Positions 8,378 to 19,092 of a stretch of DNA of 64,000 bases are shown here, piece after piece. Source of the DNA: Nocardia bhagyanarayanae (lineage in GTDB: Bacteria; Actinomycetota; Actinomycetes; Mycobacteriales; Mycobacteriaceae); the NCBI RefSeq assembly GCF_006716565.1, contig NZ_VFPG01000001.1:3844001-3908000 (forward strand), read 5' to 3'. The position numbers and the translations under genes are program-made. Position 1 is the stretch's first letter; each line of letters opens with the position of its first letter. Below the pieces are notes generated by a model. That model had not been told where the DNA came from and ran no database searches. It saw nothing but the letters and a program-made list of their open reading frames with translations.

Positions 8378-9016
8378 GCGCGCCTGCCGGGCCAGGATGG
8401 CCGCCTGAACACGGGACCGCACACCGAGTTTCGTGAGAACCCGCGAGACGTGTGTCTTCACCGTGGTTTCCCCGATGAACAGCCGCGCCGCGATCTGCGC
8501 GTTCGACAAACCTTCGCCGAGGCAGTCCAGCACCTCGCGTTCGCGTTCGGTGAGATCGGCGAGCCCGTCCGGCGCGGCGGGTTCGGCCTCGACGCCGGAA
8601 GACGCGAACGCGGCGATCACCGCCCGGGTGACCTCCGGCGCCAGCACCCCGTCGCCCGCGGCGACCGCGCGCACCGCGTCGACGAGTGCTTGTCCCGACG
8701 TGGATTTCAGCACGAACCCGGACGCGCCGGCCCGCAGGGTGCGAAAGACGTACTCGTCCAAGTCGAATGTGGTGAGGATGAGCACCCGCGCCAGCGCGTC
8801 GGCGGTGATTCGCTCGGTGGCGGTGATGCCGTCCACGCCGGGCATTCGCACGTCCATGAGCACCACGTCGGGACGCAACGCCTTGGCCTGCGCCACCGCG
8901 ATGTCTCCGTCGGCGGCCTCGCCGATCACCTCGATGCCCTCGGCGCTGTCCAGGATCATCCGCAACCCGGCGCGGATCGCGCCGTGGTCGTCGGCGATCA
9001 GCACGCGAATCGTCAT
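8369..9016 (-). CDS. NarL/FixJ-family response regulator
   Basis: A 215-residue response regulator. The receiver domain (about residues 1-120) has the acidic pair DD near position 9 and the phospho-acceptor Asp in [13 protein letters not shown]. The C-terminal LuxR-type HTH spans about 148-208 ([20 protein letters not shown], then [18 protein letters not shown]). It starts at ATG 9016, 29 bp after the cognate kinase gene, so the two form an operon with the kinase first. The regulon is unknown. Confidence 0.93.
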   Translation of the reverse strand: MTIRVLIADDHGAIRAGLRMILDSAEGIEVIGEAADGDIAVAQAKALRPDVVLMDVRMPGVDGITATERITADALARVLILTTFDLDEYVFRTLRAGASGFVLKSTSGQALVDAVRAVAAGDGVLAPEVTRAVIAAFASSGVEAEPAAPDGLADLTEREREVLDCLGEGLSNAQIAARLFIGETTVKTHVSRVLTKLGVRSRVQAAILARQARER

Positions 9017-9045
9017 GCCACCTCCGCTGTTCGGCCGCCACATCG

Positions 9046-10266
9046 TTATGCGGGCACCGCGCCCGCGCTCGGCTCCGGCACACCGAGCGGCAGTCTGGCG
9101 CGCACCGCCCAGCCTCCGGCTTCCGGTCCTGCGGCGAAGCTGCCGCCCAGTGCGGCGGCCCGCTCCCGCATGTTCATCAGGCCGCGGTGCGCCCCTTCGG
9201 AATTCGCGGATCCGGCCGAGTTCGCCAGTGCGGGCGCCGGATTGCGCACCGACACGTCGAGTGTCGACGGGTCGGCACGCACCGCGATGTCGACCGGTTG
9301 GCCTGGCGCGTGCTTCATCGCGTTCGTCAAGGCCTCCTGGACGATTCGGTAGGCGGCCTGGTCCACCGCGCTGGGCAGCACGGCGCCGTCGAGCGAATCG
9401 GCAATGCGCACCGTCGTTCCCGCCGACCTGGCGGCGTCCACCAGGATCGGCAACTGGGCCAGGGTGCGCGGTGCGGCGGGCTCGTCCTCGCCGCCGTCGT
9501 CGCGGCGCAGCAGACCGATCATGGTCCGCATCTCCTGGAGCGCGCTGACGCTGTTGGCCCGGATCGAGCCGAGGATCCCGGCCACCGCGGGATCGGCGTC
9601 CTCGCGGCTCAGCACGCCGAGCGCCGCCTCGGACTGAATCGCGATGGCCGAGAGGTGCCCCGCGATGACGTCGTGCAGATCGCGTGCCATCGTCTTGCGC
9701 TCGTCGGCGATGGCGGCGCGCCGGTCCAGCTCGGCCACCAAAGCCATCGCCTGCACCCGCGCGCGCTCGGCCTCGGCGATCTCCTTGTGCGTGCGCACCG
9801 ACAGCGCCCACCAGATCGGCGTGCCGACGAACGCGGCCGCCGCGGCGACCGCGAGCACCAGCGCCCGCCAGTCACCGGTGCCGACGAAGACCGCGATCGT
9901 GAGGACCGTCGTCAGCCCGGCGCAGCCGATCGTCACCCAGCGGGAGACCGCGCGCGTGCCGTAGAGGACGGCCGCGTAGATCAGATCCGAGTAGACGATC
10001 CACACCGGCACCGTCGGGCCGAGCGCCAGATCGATGCCGACCGGAACCGCGCCCGCCACCAGCGCCGCCAGCGGCGCGCGCCGCCGCAGCAGTGTCGCGG
10101 CGCACAGCAGCGCGAGCACACCGAACCGGGCGCTGAGCGAAGGGGGGACGCTCGCCTGGGTCATCGGATACAGCCCGGACAGATACAGGCACGCGCCGAA
10201 GGTGAACGCGAAGGCCGCGACCAGCGCGTCCTGCGCGGTCGCCGACAACGCGCGCCACTGCTTCAC
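9046..10266 (-). CDS. Sensor histidine kinase (HisKA_3, NarX/DesK type)
   Basis: A 406-residue kinase from GTG 10266. The N-terminal half has five to six hydrophobic segments (for example [20 protein letters not shown] and [21 protein letters not shown]) with little extracellular sequence, so it probably senses a membrane or intramembrane signal. The phospho-acceptor His is in [19 protein letters not shown] near residue 208, and the HATPase N-box is [17 protein letters not shown]. It is co-transcribed with the response regulator downstream. It is divergent from the GAP-family gene at 10376, which may be a target. Confidence 0.92.
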   Translation of the reverse strand: MKQWRALSATAQDALVAAFAFTFGACLYLSGLYPMTQASVPPSLSARFGVLALLCAATLLRRRAPLAALVAGAVPVGIDLALGPTVPVWIVYSDLIYAAVLYGTRAVSRWVTIGCAGLTTVLTIAVFVGTGDWRALVLAVAAAAAFVGTPIWWALSVRTHKEIAEAERARVQAMALVAELDRRAAIADERKTMARDLHDVIAGHLSAIAIQSEAALGVLSREDADPAVAGILGSIRANSVSALQEMRTMIGLLRRDDGGEDEPAAPRTLAQLPILVDAARSAGTTVRIADSLDGAVLPSAVDQAAYRIVQEALTNAMKHAPGQPVDIAVRADPSTLDVSVRNPAPALANSAGSANSEGAHRGLMNMRERAAALGGSFAAGPEAGGWAVRARLPLGVPEPSAGAVPA

Positions 10267-10375
10267 CGACCCATCACAGCACACGCGTCGACGGCCCCGG
10301 GTCCGCCGAAGTGATGACGCGCGATCGATCCGACGGCCGATGCGACACATACCGGCGGACCGCGAGGCTCGCTGC

Positions 10376-11071
10376 GTGACACTGTTGCTCGCCCTGATCG
10401 GGCTCGCGCTGGTGGACAGCACCAGCATCGGCACCCTGATCGTCCCCGTGTGGCTGCTGCTCGCCCCCGATCGACCGCCCGCCCGGCGGCTGCTGCTCTA
10501 CCTCGCCGCGATCGCCTGCTTCTACTTCGCGCTCGGCATCGCGTTGCTGAGATTGGTCGGCGCCGGGCTCGAGCGGTTCGGTGAGCTGGCGCGCAGCCCG
10601 GTCGTGCTCGTACCGCAGCTGGCGCTCGGGGTCGCGCTCTTCGCCGTCTCGTGGCGCTTCGATTCGAAGAAGCGCCGGGCCAGGGGCGAACCGGACCGGA
10701 CAGCGGCGTGGCGCACCAAGGCGCTGCGCAGCCAGCGCTCGGGCGCGGGGCTAGCGGTGCTGGCGGTGAGCGCCGGTGCGCTGGAGGCGTTCTCGATGGT
10801 GCCGTATCTGGCCGCCATCGGGTTGCTCGCCGCCGGTGACGTGCCGATCGGAGGTTCGGTGGCGCTGCTGGCCGGGTACTGCGTTGTGATGGTGGTTCCC
10901 GCGCTGGCGCTCATCGCGGGGAGGTCGCTGCTGCACACCAGGATCGAACCGTTGCTGGCTCGGCTGGACGCCTTTCTGTCCCGCCACGCCGACAGCGCGA
11001 CCGGGTGGGCGCTGGCCATCGCGGGCATCGTCCTGGTCCGCGGCGCCATCGGCGGCCTTGCCGCTGTTTAG
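10376..11071 (+). CDS. GAP-family (LysE-superfamily) membrane protein
   Basis: A 231-residue polytopic membrane protein with about six hydrophobic segments (LLLALIGLALVDSTSIGTL at the N-terminus, then ACFYFALGIALLRLVGAG, LALGVALFAVSWRF, LEAFSMVPYLAAIGLLAAG, and a final ALAIAGIVLVRGAIGGLA). The layout, with a charged loop in the middle (KKRRARGEPDRTAAWRTKAL), matches the actinobacterial GAP/Sap-like family related to LysE exporters. In mycobacteria it is linked to export of peptidolipids and sulfolipid. I chose GTG 10376 because it begins directly at the first membrane helix; ATG 10340 is also in frame. Confidence 0.8.
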   Translation: MTLLLALIGLALVDSTSIGTLIVPVWLLLAPDRPPARRLLLYLAAIACFYFALGIALLRLVGAGLERFGELARSPVVLVPQLALGVALFAVSWRFDSKKRRARGEPDRTAAWRTKALRSQRSGAGLAVLAVSAGALEAFSMVPYLAAIGLLAAGDVPIGGSVALLAGYCVVMVVPALALIAGRSLLHTRIEPLLARLDAFLSRHADSATGWALAIAGIVLVRGAIGGLAAV

Positions 11072-11072
11072 C

Positions 11073-11118
11073 ACCCCGGCCGTGCGCGGGGCTTCGGACG
11101 GACTTCGTCCGGCTGGGG
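11073..11118 (-). repeat. Dispersed ~45-bp repeat, copy 4 (inverted)
   Basis: Read on the reverse strand it gives CAGCCGGACGAAGTCCGTC followed by AGCCCCGCGCACGGCCGG, matching both blocks of copies 1 and 3 with a few differences. It begins one base after the GAP-family stop codon. Confidence 0.6.
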
Positions 11119-11131
11119 CTACGCTGAACAA

Positions 11132-11614
11132 GTGAACGTCGACGTCACCGCACTACCCGGCATCGGGGTACGCAAGGACTTCGAGGCCCGGTCGGGCCGC
11201 CGGATCGGCGTGGTCGACCACCGGGACGGAAGCATCGATCTGATCGTCTCCAAGCTCGACGACCCCGACGCCTGCGCCGCGCAGGTGCCGTTGACGAGCG
11301 ACGAGGCGGCCGTACTCGCCAATCTGCTCGGCGCACCGCAGCTGGTGGCCAAACTCCGCGAGGACCACCGCGACCTTCCCGGCATCACGACCCGGCAGCT
11401 GCCGATCGCCGAGGATTCGCCGTACGAGGGCCGCGCCCTCGGCGAGACGGCGATGCGCACCCGCACCAAGGTCTCGATCGTCGCGGTGATGCGCGCCGGT
11501 CAGCTGCACCCCTCGCCCGGACCCGATTTCACCTTCGCCGCAGACGATCTGCTCGTTGTCGTCGGTACTCCCGACGGCTTGGACGCCGCCGCGAAGATCC
11601 TCTCGCACGGTTGA
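11132..11614 (+). CDS. TrkA-C domain protein, KhtT-like regulatory subunit of cation/proton antiporter
   Basis: A 160-residue cytosolic protein. The C-terminal RCK_C/TrkA-C domain (about residues 75-158) reads KVSIVAVMRAGQLHPSPGPD, then DDLLVVVGTPDGLDAAAKIL. The N-terminal part has no membrane segment. It precedes a CPA2-type transporter by 3 bp, the same order as Bacillus khtT-khtU and, as I recall, Mycobacterium Rv3237c-Rv3236c. In those systems the TrkA-C subunit gates potassium/proton exchange in response to ligand; here this is inferred by analogy. Confidence 0.88.
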   Translation: MNVDVTALPGIGVRKDFEARSGRRIGVVDHRDGSIDLIVSKLDDPDACAAQVPLTSDEAAVLANLLGAPQLVAKLREDHRDLPGITTRQLPIAEDSPYEGRALGETAMRTRTKVSIVAVMRAGQLHPSPGPDFTFAADDLLVVVGTPDGLDAAAKILSHG

Positions 11615-11617
11615 CCG

Positions 11618-12799
11618 GTGAACACGACCGCGCTCGCCCTGCTCGAGCTCGGAGCGGTGTTTTTCGCTCTCGGCATGCTGGGGCGAGTGGCGGGACGGGT
11701 CGGCATGTCGCCGATCCCGCTCTATCTGCTCGGCGGACTCGCGTTCGGGTCGGGCGGGTTCATCGATCTCGCCGAGGCCGACGAGTTCGGCCATGTCGCG
11801 GGCGAGATCGGCGTGGTGCTGCTGCTCCTGCTGCTCGGACTTGAATACACCGCCGCCGAGCTGGTGACCGGTCTGCGGCGGTCGTGGCCCGCGGGCCTCG
11901 TCGACATCGTCGTCAACTCGATCCCGGGTGTGGTGGTCGCGCTGCTGCTCGGCTGGGGCCTCCTCGGAGCGCTCACCATGGGCGGTGTCACCTACATCTC
12001 GTCCTCGGGCATCGTCGCCAAGGTGCTCAACGATCTCGGCCGGCTCGGTAACCGCGAAACCCCGGTCGTGCTCTCGATTCTGGTGTTCGAGGACCTTGCC
12101 ATGGCGGTCTACCTGCCGATCCTCACCACGCTGCTGGCGGGCCTGAGCTTCATCAGCGGACTGCGGGCGCTCGGCGTCGCGCTGGCGACGATCACGCTCG
12201 TGCTGGTGGTGGCGCTGCGCTACGGCCGCTATGTCTCGGCCATCGTGGACAGCTCGGACAACGAGGTGTTCCTGCTCAAGTTGCTCGGAGCGGCGCTGCT
12301 GGTGGCCGGCGCGGCCTCGGCGCTGAACATCTCGGCGGTGGTCGGAGCGTTCCTGCTCGGCATCGCGATCTCCGGGTCGACCGCGCACCAGGCCGCGAAA
12401 CTGCTGGAGCCGCTGCGCGATCTGTTCGCGGCCATCTTCTTCGTCGCCTTCGGGTTGAGTACCGACCCGCGCGCGATTCCGCCGGTACTCGGCTGGGCGG
12501 TGCTGCTGACCGTGGTGACCACGGTGACCAAGGTCGCGACCGGCTGGTGGGCCGCGCAGCGGCAGGGTATCCGGCGGATGGGCCGGGCCAGGGCCGGCGC
12601 GGCGTTGGTGGCGCACGGCGAGTTCTCGATCGTCATCGCGGGTTTGGCGGTGACGACCGGCGCGGTCGCCGGCGAACTGGCCGCGCTCGTCTCGGCCTAC
12701 GTGCTGCTGATGGCGGTGCTCGGCCCCATCGCGGCGCGGGTGGTGGAGCCGCTGGTGGGCTTCGTGAAACGCGAGCCGGGCCCCGCGGTCACCCCCTGA
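11618..12799 (+). CDS. CPA2-family cation:proton antiporter (KhtU/KefB-like)
   Basis: A 393-residue membrane protein with about 11-12 predicted helices spanning nearly its whole length. Family features are the tandem glycine-rich helices (ELGAVFFALGMLGRVAGRVG and LLGGLAFGSGGF) and the broken-helix region VTYISSSGIVAKVLNDLGRL. The conserved ILVFEDLAMAVYLPIL contains the acidic ED transport pair. No C-terminal RCK domain is attached; the separate TrkA-C subunit 3 bp upstream supplies that. The likely substrate is potassium, with sodium not excluded. Confidence 0.9.
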   Translation: MNTTALALLELGAVFFALGMLGRVAGRVGMSPIPLYLLGGLAFGSGGFIDLAEADEFGHVAGEIGVVLLLLLLGLEYTAAELVTGLRRSWPAGLVDIVVNSIPGVVVALLLGWGLLGALTMGGVTYISSSGIVAKVLNDLGRLGNRETPVVLSILVFEDLAMAVYLPILTTLLAGLSFISGLRALGVALATITLVLVVALRYGRYVSAIVDSSDNEVFLLKLLGAALLVAGAASALNISAVVGAFLLGIAISGSTAHQAAKLLEPLRDLFAAIFFVAFGLSTDPRAIPPVLGWAVLLTVVTTVTKVATGWWAAQRQGIRRMGRARAGAALVAHGEFSIVIAGLAVTTGAVAGELAALVSAYVLLMAVLGPIAARVVEPLVGFVKREPGPAVTP

Positions 12800-12837
12800 G
12801 AGGCTGGCGTCCGCCGAAAGCCCGCGCATGGCCGGAG
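12798..12837 (+). repeat. Dispersed ~45-bp repeat, copy 2
   Basis: AGCCCGCGCATGGCCGGAG at 12819-12837 is identical to copy 3. The preceding GGCTGGCGTCCGCCGA is a diverged form of the first block. It starts at the antiporter stop codon. Confidence 0.6.
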
Positions 12838-12955
12838 CGAATGCGCGCGTGCGCCTGGGTTTCGTCCGGTGTCGCGGCGCGTTGCCGTTCGACACGAGTC
12901 CAGAAGGCGGTGGGGCCGCGCACCGATGCCCGTAGCCGGTGAAAGTCGGTCCGAT

Positions 12956-13220
12956 TCAGGTGGTCGCGCCGAGCACGGCGACCAGCGCCGCCGCCCACAG
13001 AACCCGGACGACGCCGCGAAATCGGAACGCCATCGCGGCGAGCACCGTGGTGAACCCGTAGCCGGCGCCGACGTCCGGGGCGGTGGCCACGCGCAGCGGG
13101 ATGAGGCAGCGGTCGATCCCGGTGACGGTGATCAACGTGGCGCCGATGTGCCCGGTGGCGAACAACAGGATCCAGCGGCCGGTGCCGAGCCAGCGCTCGG
13201 CGGCCGCCCGGATCCGCGCG
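12956..13220 (-). pseudogene. Decayed rhomboid-like membrane protein
   Basis: The reverse strand encodes about 88 residues without a good start. ERWLGTGRWILLFATGHIGA is followed by APDVGAGYGFTTVLAAMAFR. The GH-x2-AT helix and the DVG-x-(S/G)-Y helix are the core motifs of actinobacterial rhomboid-like proteins, which are about 200 residues long. The N-terminal third is missing: sequence upstream runs into the MHYT gene's 3' end. The frame stops at 12956 just before a further fragment in another frame (RTDFHRLRASVRG) that resembles the family's last motif. A short translated protein from TTG 13165 cannot be excluded. Confidence 0.55.
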
Positions 13221-14300
13221 TTACCGCCGACGCGGAACGTCGTGCGTCGTCGGCCAGTACGGTGTCCCCGTCACCGGCGCGGCGGAGATCGCGGCCGACT
13301 GCGGGCCGGGTTCGGGTGCGGGAACCTCGGCGGCTTGGGGCACGGAAGTGACGTAGGGCGGGAGCGAGGGCACGAGATCTTCGGCGGTCGGTCCCACGGT
13401 GGCTGGGGACAGCGTCGCGAAATTCTCCGGGGTGACGTGCACCGCTGCGGGGCGGGGAGGTGGCGGCGGTGCGAGATCGTCGGCGGCCGAGCGCGCGGGG
13501 GCCACGCGGGGCTTGGGCTGCGGAGCCAGGTCCTCGCTGGCGGGACGGACGATGGCCGCGCGCAGCGGCGGCAGCTCGGCATCGCGCTCGATCGCGGTGA
13601 GGCTGACGGCGATCAGCAGCAGCATGGTCACGATGCTGATGCCGACGATCAGCGGCGCGAGCAACTGCATCGCTCCCGTCCCGTCGACCGGCGCACCATG
13701 GCCCGAGCCGTGCGCGTGCATCGACGCCATGCCCGTGTAGTGCATACCGCACACGGCAAGGCCCATGATCCCCGCCGCGCCGGTGGTTGCGAGAAAACCG
13801 TTGACCCGCAACGTGAACCACAGCGCCACCGTCGCCGCGGCCACCGCGATCACCACCGAGAGCGCCACCATCGGCAGCTCGTAGCCGATGGTCGCGTTGG
13901 ACCTCATCGCGAACATGCCGACGTAGTGCATGGCCGCCACGCCGAGGCCCGTGACGGCGCCGCCCGCGAGCAGGGCGACCAGGGTCGGCTGCGGCGTGAC
14001 CACCACGAACAGCCCGATGCCGACCACCACGATCGCGGTCGCCGCGCTGAGCAGGGTGAGCGGAACGTCGTAGCGGATCTCCGCGCCGGTGATCGAAAAG
14101 CCGAGCATCGCAATGAAATGCATGACCCAGATGCCGGTGCCGCCGATCGCGAACGAGGCGAGCACGAGCCAACCGGCCCTACCTCGACCCGCCCTGGCCC
14201 GCGCGGCGCACTGCAACCCGAGCAGCGATCCGGTGAAGGACATGATGTAGGCAAGCAGTGGTGTCAACCACCCGTACGTGAAGTGGTGAATGTCGAGCAC
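13221..14300 (-). CDS. MHYT domain membrane sensor protein
   Basis: A 359-residue protein with seven membrane helices in the first 245 residues. It has the repeated MHYT signature: WVMHFIAMLGF, then AAMHYVGMFAM and CGMHYTGMASM. The domain is thought to bind copper and sense oxygen, CO or NO. Unlike many MHYT proteins it carries no GGDEF, EAL or kinase output domain. The C-terminal 110 residues are Pro/Ala-rich and predicted disordered (PPPPRPAAVHVTPENF). Start ATG at 14300. The output mechanism is unknown. Confidence 0.9.
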   Translation of the reverse strand: MLDIHHFTYGWLTPLLAYIMSFTGSLLGLQCAARARAGRGRAGWLVLASFAIGGTGIWVMHFIAMLGFSITGAEIRYDVPLTLLSAATAIVVVGIGLFVVVTPQPTLVALLAGGAVTGLGVAAMHYVGMFAMRSNATIGYELPMVALSVVIAVAAATVALWFTLRVNGFLATTGAAGIMGLAVCGMHYTGMASMHAHGSGHGAPVDGTGAMQLLAPLIVGISIVTMLLLIAVSLTAIERDAELPPLRAAIVRPASEDLAPQPKPRVAPARSAADDLAPPPPPRPAAVHVTPENFATLSPATVGPTAEDLVPSLPPYVTSVPQAAEVPAPEPGPQSAAISAAPVTGTPYWPTTHDVPRRR

Positions 14301-14472
14301 GTGAACCCCATGGCCGGGCCGAGACCGCCCGGCGATTGAAAAACATGTGCGACAGACAGTACGGCAGCGGGCGTCGCAAAACCGCGTTCCCTGAAGTGTT
14401 TTGGATCACTTTCCGGTTTGGTTCCATCTGGAAAGTGGTATGGGCCAGCGCAACTCCCCCCGCGAACGACAA

Positions 14473-14531
14473 CGGGCCCGCATTCCCGTCGTGCCGCCGA
14501 AATGGCAAGTGGCACAAGGAATGCGGGCCCG
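14473..14531 (-). terminator. Terminator downstream of sigA
   Basis: CGGGCCCGCATTCC at 14473-14486 pairs exactly with 14518-14531. An inner GTGCC/GGCAC stem lies at 14491-14495 and 14511-14515. On the reverse strand it lies 15 bases after the sigA stop and is followed by TTGTCGTT. Confidence 0.75.
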
Positions 14532-14545
14532 CAGGTCCGTGCGTG

Positions 14546-15925
<1,380 letters not shown>

Positions 15926-16159
15926 GTACGCCCTTTCGTGACGGTCTCGTGCGGCGTCACGCCAGAGTGGTGTTCCGGCGGAGCGGTCTGTCGGGTTTCA
16001 CCGGCGGAGGGCCGGTCGGGTTTCTCCGGCTCACCGCCGGGCATGTTCCATTGTAACGATCCAACCAGGGTACTCACGGCGCGATGCCAGTTGTCGGACG
16101 CCCGCCTCGCGCGTCTTCCGCGTCGTCGCCGACCCGTCGGTCGCGCGGCGCCGGGCAGG

Positions 16160-16918
16160 TCACGGGACCACGCCCGAAGCGATCGCCATGGCGGCGCCGA
16201 CGATGCCCGCGGTGTTGCGTAGCCGGGCGGGGACCACCGGAGTCCGATTGGTCAGCAAGGGAATCCACCGGTCGGAATCGCGGCTGATGCCCCCGCCCGC
16301 GACGATCACCTTCGGCCAGAAAAGGTTCTCCAGACCGATCAGCACGGTGCTGACCTCCGCGGCCCACTGCTCATAGCTGAGGCCGTTTCGATCCTTGATC
16401 GAGGCCGCGGCGCGGTGCTCGGTCTCCATGCCGCCGACCTCGAGGTGGCCGAGTTCGGTGTTGGGCACCAGGGTGCCGTTGTAGAGCAGCGCCGAGCCGA
16501 TGCCGGTGCCGAAGGTCAGCAGCAGCACCAGCCCGTCGAAATCCCTTGCCGCGCCGTAGCGGTCTTCGGCGAGCCCGGCCGCGTCCGCGTCGTTGAGCAC
16601 CGTGACCGACCGGCCGCCGAGCGCCGCCGAGAACAGGGTGCGCGTGTCGGTGCCGATCCAGGTCTTGTCGATGTTGGCGGCGGTGCGGGCCACGCCTTCG
16701 AGGACGACGGAGGGCAACGTGATGCCCACCGGGCCGGACCAGTCGGCCTCGGCGACCAGCTTGGACACCGCGTCGGCGACGGCGTGCGGTGTCGAAGGAT
16801 ACGGGGTCGCGATCTTGATCCGCTCGTGCAGCAGCTCGCCGGTGGCCAGATCCACCGCGGCGCCCTTGACGCCGCTGCCGCCGATATCGATCCCGAATGC
16901 GTGCCCCCGAGCGGACAT
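16160..16918 (-). CDS. ppgK: Polyphosphate glucokinase
   Basis: A 252-residue ROK-family kinase that phosphorylates glucose using polyphosphate (and usually ATP). Phosphate-binding loop [16 protein letters not shown] is at residues 8-23. [19 protein letters not shown] is the PpgK-specific region, [18 protein letters not shown] contains the catalytic Asp, and [16 protein letters not shown] and [13 protein letters not shown] complete the glucose site. Length and motifs match Mycobacterium PpgK. It lies beside sigA and divergent from suhB, the conserved arrangement. Confidence 0.96.
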   Translation of the reverse strand: MSARGHAFGIDIGGSGVKGAAVDLATGELLHERIKIATPYPSTPHAVADAVSKLVAEADWSGPVGITLPSVVLEGVARTAANIDKTWIGTDTRTLFSAALGGRSVTVLNDADAAGLAEDRYGAARDFDGLVLLLTFGTGIGSALLYNGTLVPNTELGHLEVGGMETEHRAAASIKDRNGLSYEQWAAEVSTVLIGLENLFWPKVIVAGGGISRDSDRWIPLLTNRTPVVPARLRNTAGIVGAAMAIASGVVP

Positions 16919-17091
16919 GGCTAACCCCTCGTTCCCTTAGCTGGCCGGTTGTGATGACAGCGCCCGCCGTACCGGGCCCACGCGGCCGCCTCCGGGCGGA
17001 ATGCGCTGGGGTGCCCGACGACGGCGCTGTGTCGTGCACGACAAGAGTAATGCGCGATCGAGGCTGCGCACGTGGAAGCATCTGTGATGCG

Positions 17092-17997
17092 ATGGACGGC
17101 GTGCCGGAATCCAGTACCCCAGTAGCCGAAGAGTCCGCCGCCGAGACCGCCTCCGAACTCCGCCGCGTGGCCATCGAGCTCGCCGAACGAGCCGCGGCCC
17201 ACGTCCGCGCCCGCCGCCCCGAGGTGTTCGGCCCGGCCGGAGCCGCGACCGACGGCGCCGTGCGGGCCAAGGGCCACGCGACCGATCCGGTGACCGTGGT
17301 GGACACCGAGAGCGAGGAGCTGATCCGCGCGCTGCTCGCCGAGCGACGGCCGGGCGACCCGATCGTCGGCGAGGAAGGCGGCGGCGACATGACCGCCGGC
17401 AACGACTTGGTGCATTGGGTCGTCGACCCGATCGACGGCACCGTCAACTTCCTCTACGGCGTCCCCGGTTACGCGGTCTCGGTGGCGGCGATGCGCCACG
17501 GGCGGTCCGTGGCGGGCGCGGTGGTGGACGTCGCGCGGGCGGTCACCTACAGCGCCGGGCTCGGCTTGGGCGCCACGGCGACGGCCGCCGACGGCACGGT
17601 CGAACAGCTGCGGTGCAATCCGGTCGAGGACCTCTCGATGTCGTTGGTGGCCACCGGTTTCGCCTACGGCGCGCACCGGCGCGCGCGGCAGGCCGAACTC
17701 CTCGCCCGGGTGCTGCCCCGGATCCGCGACATCCGCCGCTTCGGCGCGGCCGCGCTCGACCTGTGCCATGTGGCCTCCGGGCGGGTGGACGCGTACTACG
17801 AGCACGGGCTCAACGCCTGGGACTGGGGCGCGGGCGCGCTGATCGCCGCGGAAGCGGGCGCGCTCCTGACGCTTCCGCCCGCGACCGCGTCCGGCGCGGC
17901 GGGCGATCTCGTCGTCGCCGCGGCGCCGGGCATCGCACGGGAACTCGGTGAGCTGCTGGCCGAAGTCGGCGTGACGGAGCCGCTCCCGGATCGGTGA
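17092..17997 (+). CDS. suhB: Inositol monophosphatase family protein (SuhB)
   Basis: A 301-residue Mg/Li-sensitive phosphatase. Motif A is VHWVVDPIDGTVNFLYG near residue 103, the metal ligands include the Glu pair of IVGEEGGG, and the C-terminal motif is GLNAWDWGAGALIAAEAGA. In actinobacteria it supplies free inositol from inositol-1-phosphate for phosphatidylinositol, mannosides and mycothiol. I chose ATG 17092; GTG 17101 is an alternative. A 17-bp terminator stem overlaps its stop. Confidence 0.93.
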   Translation: MDGVPESSTPVAEESAAETASELRRVAIELAERAAAHVRARRPEVFGPAGAATDGAVRAKGHATDPVTVVDTESEELIRALLAERRPGDPIVGEEGGGDMTAGNDLVHWVVDPIDGTVNFLYGVPGYAVSVAAMRHGRSVAGAVVDVARAVTYSAGLGLGATATAADGTVEQLRCNPVEDLSMSLVATGFAYGAHRRARQAELLARVLPRIRDIRRFGAAALDLCHVASGRVDAYYEHGLNAWDWGAGALIAAEAGALLTLPPATASGAAGDLVVAAAPGIARELGELLAEVGVTEPLPDR

Positions 17998-18012
17998 TCC
18001 GGGAGCGGCTCC
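17976..18012. terminator. Perfect 17-bp terminator hairpin at suhB 3' end
   Basis: GGAGCCGCTCCCGGATC at 17976-17992 pairs with its exact complement at 17996-18012 around a 3-base loop. The suhB stop codon spans the loop and the second arm. It separates the convergent suhB and cei genes. Confidence 0.85.
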
Positions 18013-18037
18013 CTGGGGGTGTGGGCTCGGCGCCGGA

Positions 18038-18715
18038 TCAGCAGTGCGCGGCGCGCGCGGCGTCGAGCAGTTCGGAGTCGATCGCCGGGCTGGCGCCGGG
18101 CGCCGGGTTCTTCAGCGAACGCAGCACCTCCTCGGCGTCGTTGCTCGGCCGCAGATCCCGGAACAGCGAACCGAGCACCAGGTCCACGCTGTCGTCCTCG
18201 CGCTGATCCTCGATCAGCTCGGCGCACGGCGCGACCAATTGCACCGACGCCGCGGCGGGCCTGCCGTTCACGCCGAAGCGGATCTGCCCGGTGCATTCCA
18301 GGTCGCCGTTGACGTATATGGAATCGTTGCCGTACTGGGTGCCGGGTGCGCTCGCGAAGCCGAGATCACCGAGCTGCGCCGCGACGTGCGCGGCCTGGCC
18401 ACGCTGGTTGTTCGCGTTCAGCACGCGCACCTTGCTCGCCGTGAGCGGTGCGGGTTCCACGTCCTCCAGCCGCGAAGCGCCGACCCGCTGACCGAGCTTG
18501 GGCGCCGGGGCCGCGCCCGGATCGCTGGCGGGGCTCGGCGAGTTGCAGGCCATCGCGGTGGTGTCGGTGTCCTGCGTCGTCAGCGCTTTGATCCACACGA
18601 TCGCGCAGATCAGCGCCATGACGCCGAGCATGATGAGCCAGGGTTGGGGGCGGCGCCGAGCGTAGGGTCGTCCCTGCGAATCCGTCGCGGTGCCTTCGGT
18701 GATCAGTGAAACCAC
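18038..18715 (-). CDS. cei: Envelope integrity protein Cei (LytR C-terminal domain)
   Basis: A 225-residue protein, the orthologue by position of M. tuberculosis Rv2700 (cei). A short cytoplasmic tail is followed by one membrane anchor (PWLIMLGVMALICAIVWIKAL, about residues 20-40). The extracellular LytR_C-type domain begins near SKVRVLNANNQRGQAAHVA. Four Cys (MACN, LECTG, APCAEL and the C-terminal AAHC) could form disulfides outside the membrane. Cei is needed for cell-envelope integrity in mycobacteria. The start is GTG 18715; a start closer to the anchor is possible. Confidence 0.9.
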   Translation of the reverse strand: MVSLITEGTATDSQGRPYARRRPQPWLIMLGVMALICAIVWIKALTTQDTDTTAMACNSPSPASDPGAAPAPKLGQRVGASRLEDVEPAPLTASKVRVLNANNQRGQAAHVAAQLGDLGFASAPGTQYGNDSIYVNGDLECTGQIRFGVNGRPAAASVQLVAPCAELIEDQREDDSVDLVLGSLFRDLRPSNDAEEVLRSLKNPAPGASPAIDSELLDAARAAHC

Positions 18716-19092
18716 GAGCCACACTCTACGAAAATGTCGCGACGCCGGTGCGGAAGGTCTCGGCGAGTTCCAGCGTTGGTGTCGATTCCCCGACAGTTTC
18801 GACTCGGCTGTGTTTTGATTGCGACTTTTGTCGCGCCGTCCGCTATTGTCTGGCGGCCCAGATCGAATCACCAGCGGCGAAAACGGTGGGTCGGTCGCGG
18901 GAACAAGTAGGGCATGTCCTGCGTTTACCGAGCGCTACCGGGTATGGATCCTAGTGATCCCCCCTGATAGGTGACCGGTGCACGTGTGATGTGCACCACC
19001 GGCGGGGCGGTGCGGGCGCTCGATTCCGGCGAGGAATCGGCGTGTCGGCAGCCGGTCCGGGATATACGGAGTAAGGACGAGGGGAAGACGAC
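18716..19092. other. 377-bp divergent intergenic region between cei and the DUF4193 gene
   Basis: No gene is visible. It is more AT-rich than its surroundings and contains GCGACTTTTGTCGC near 18820-18833, a 5-bp-stem hairpin. Promoters for both flanking genes must lie here, but I cannot assign -35/-10 boxes with confidence. Confidence 0.5.
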
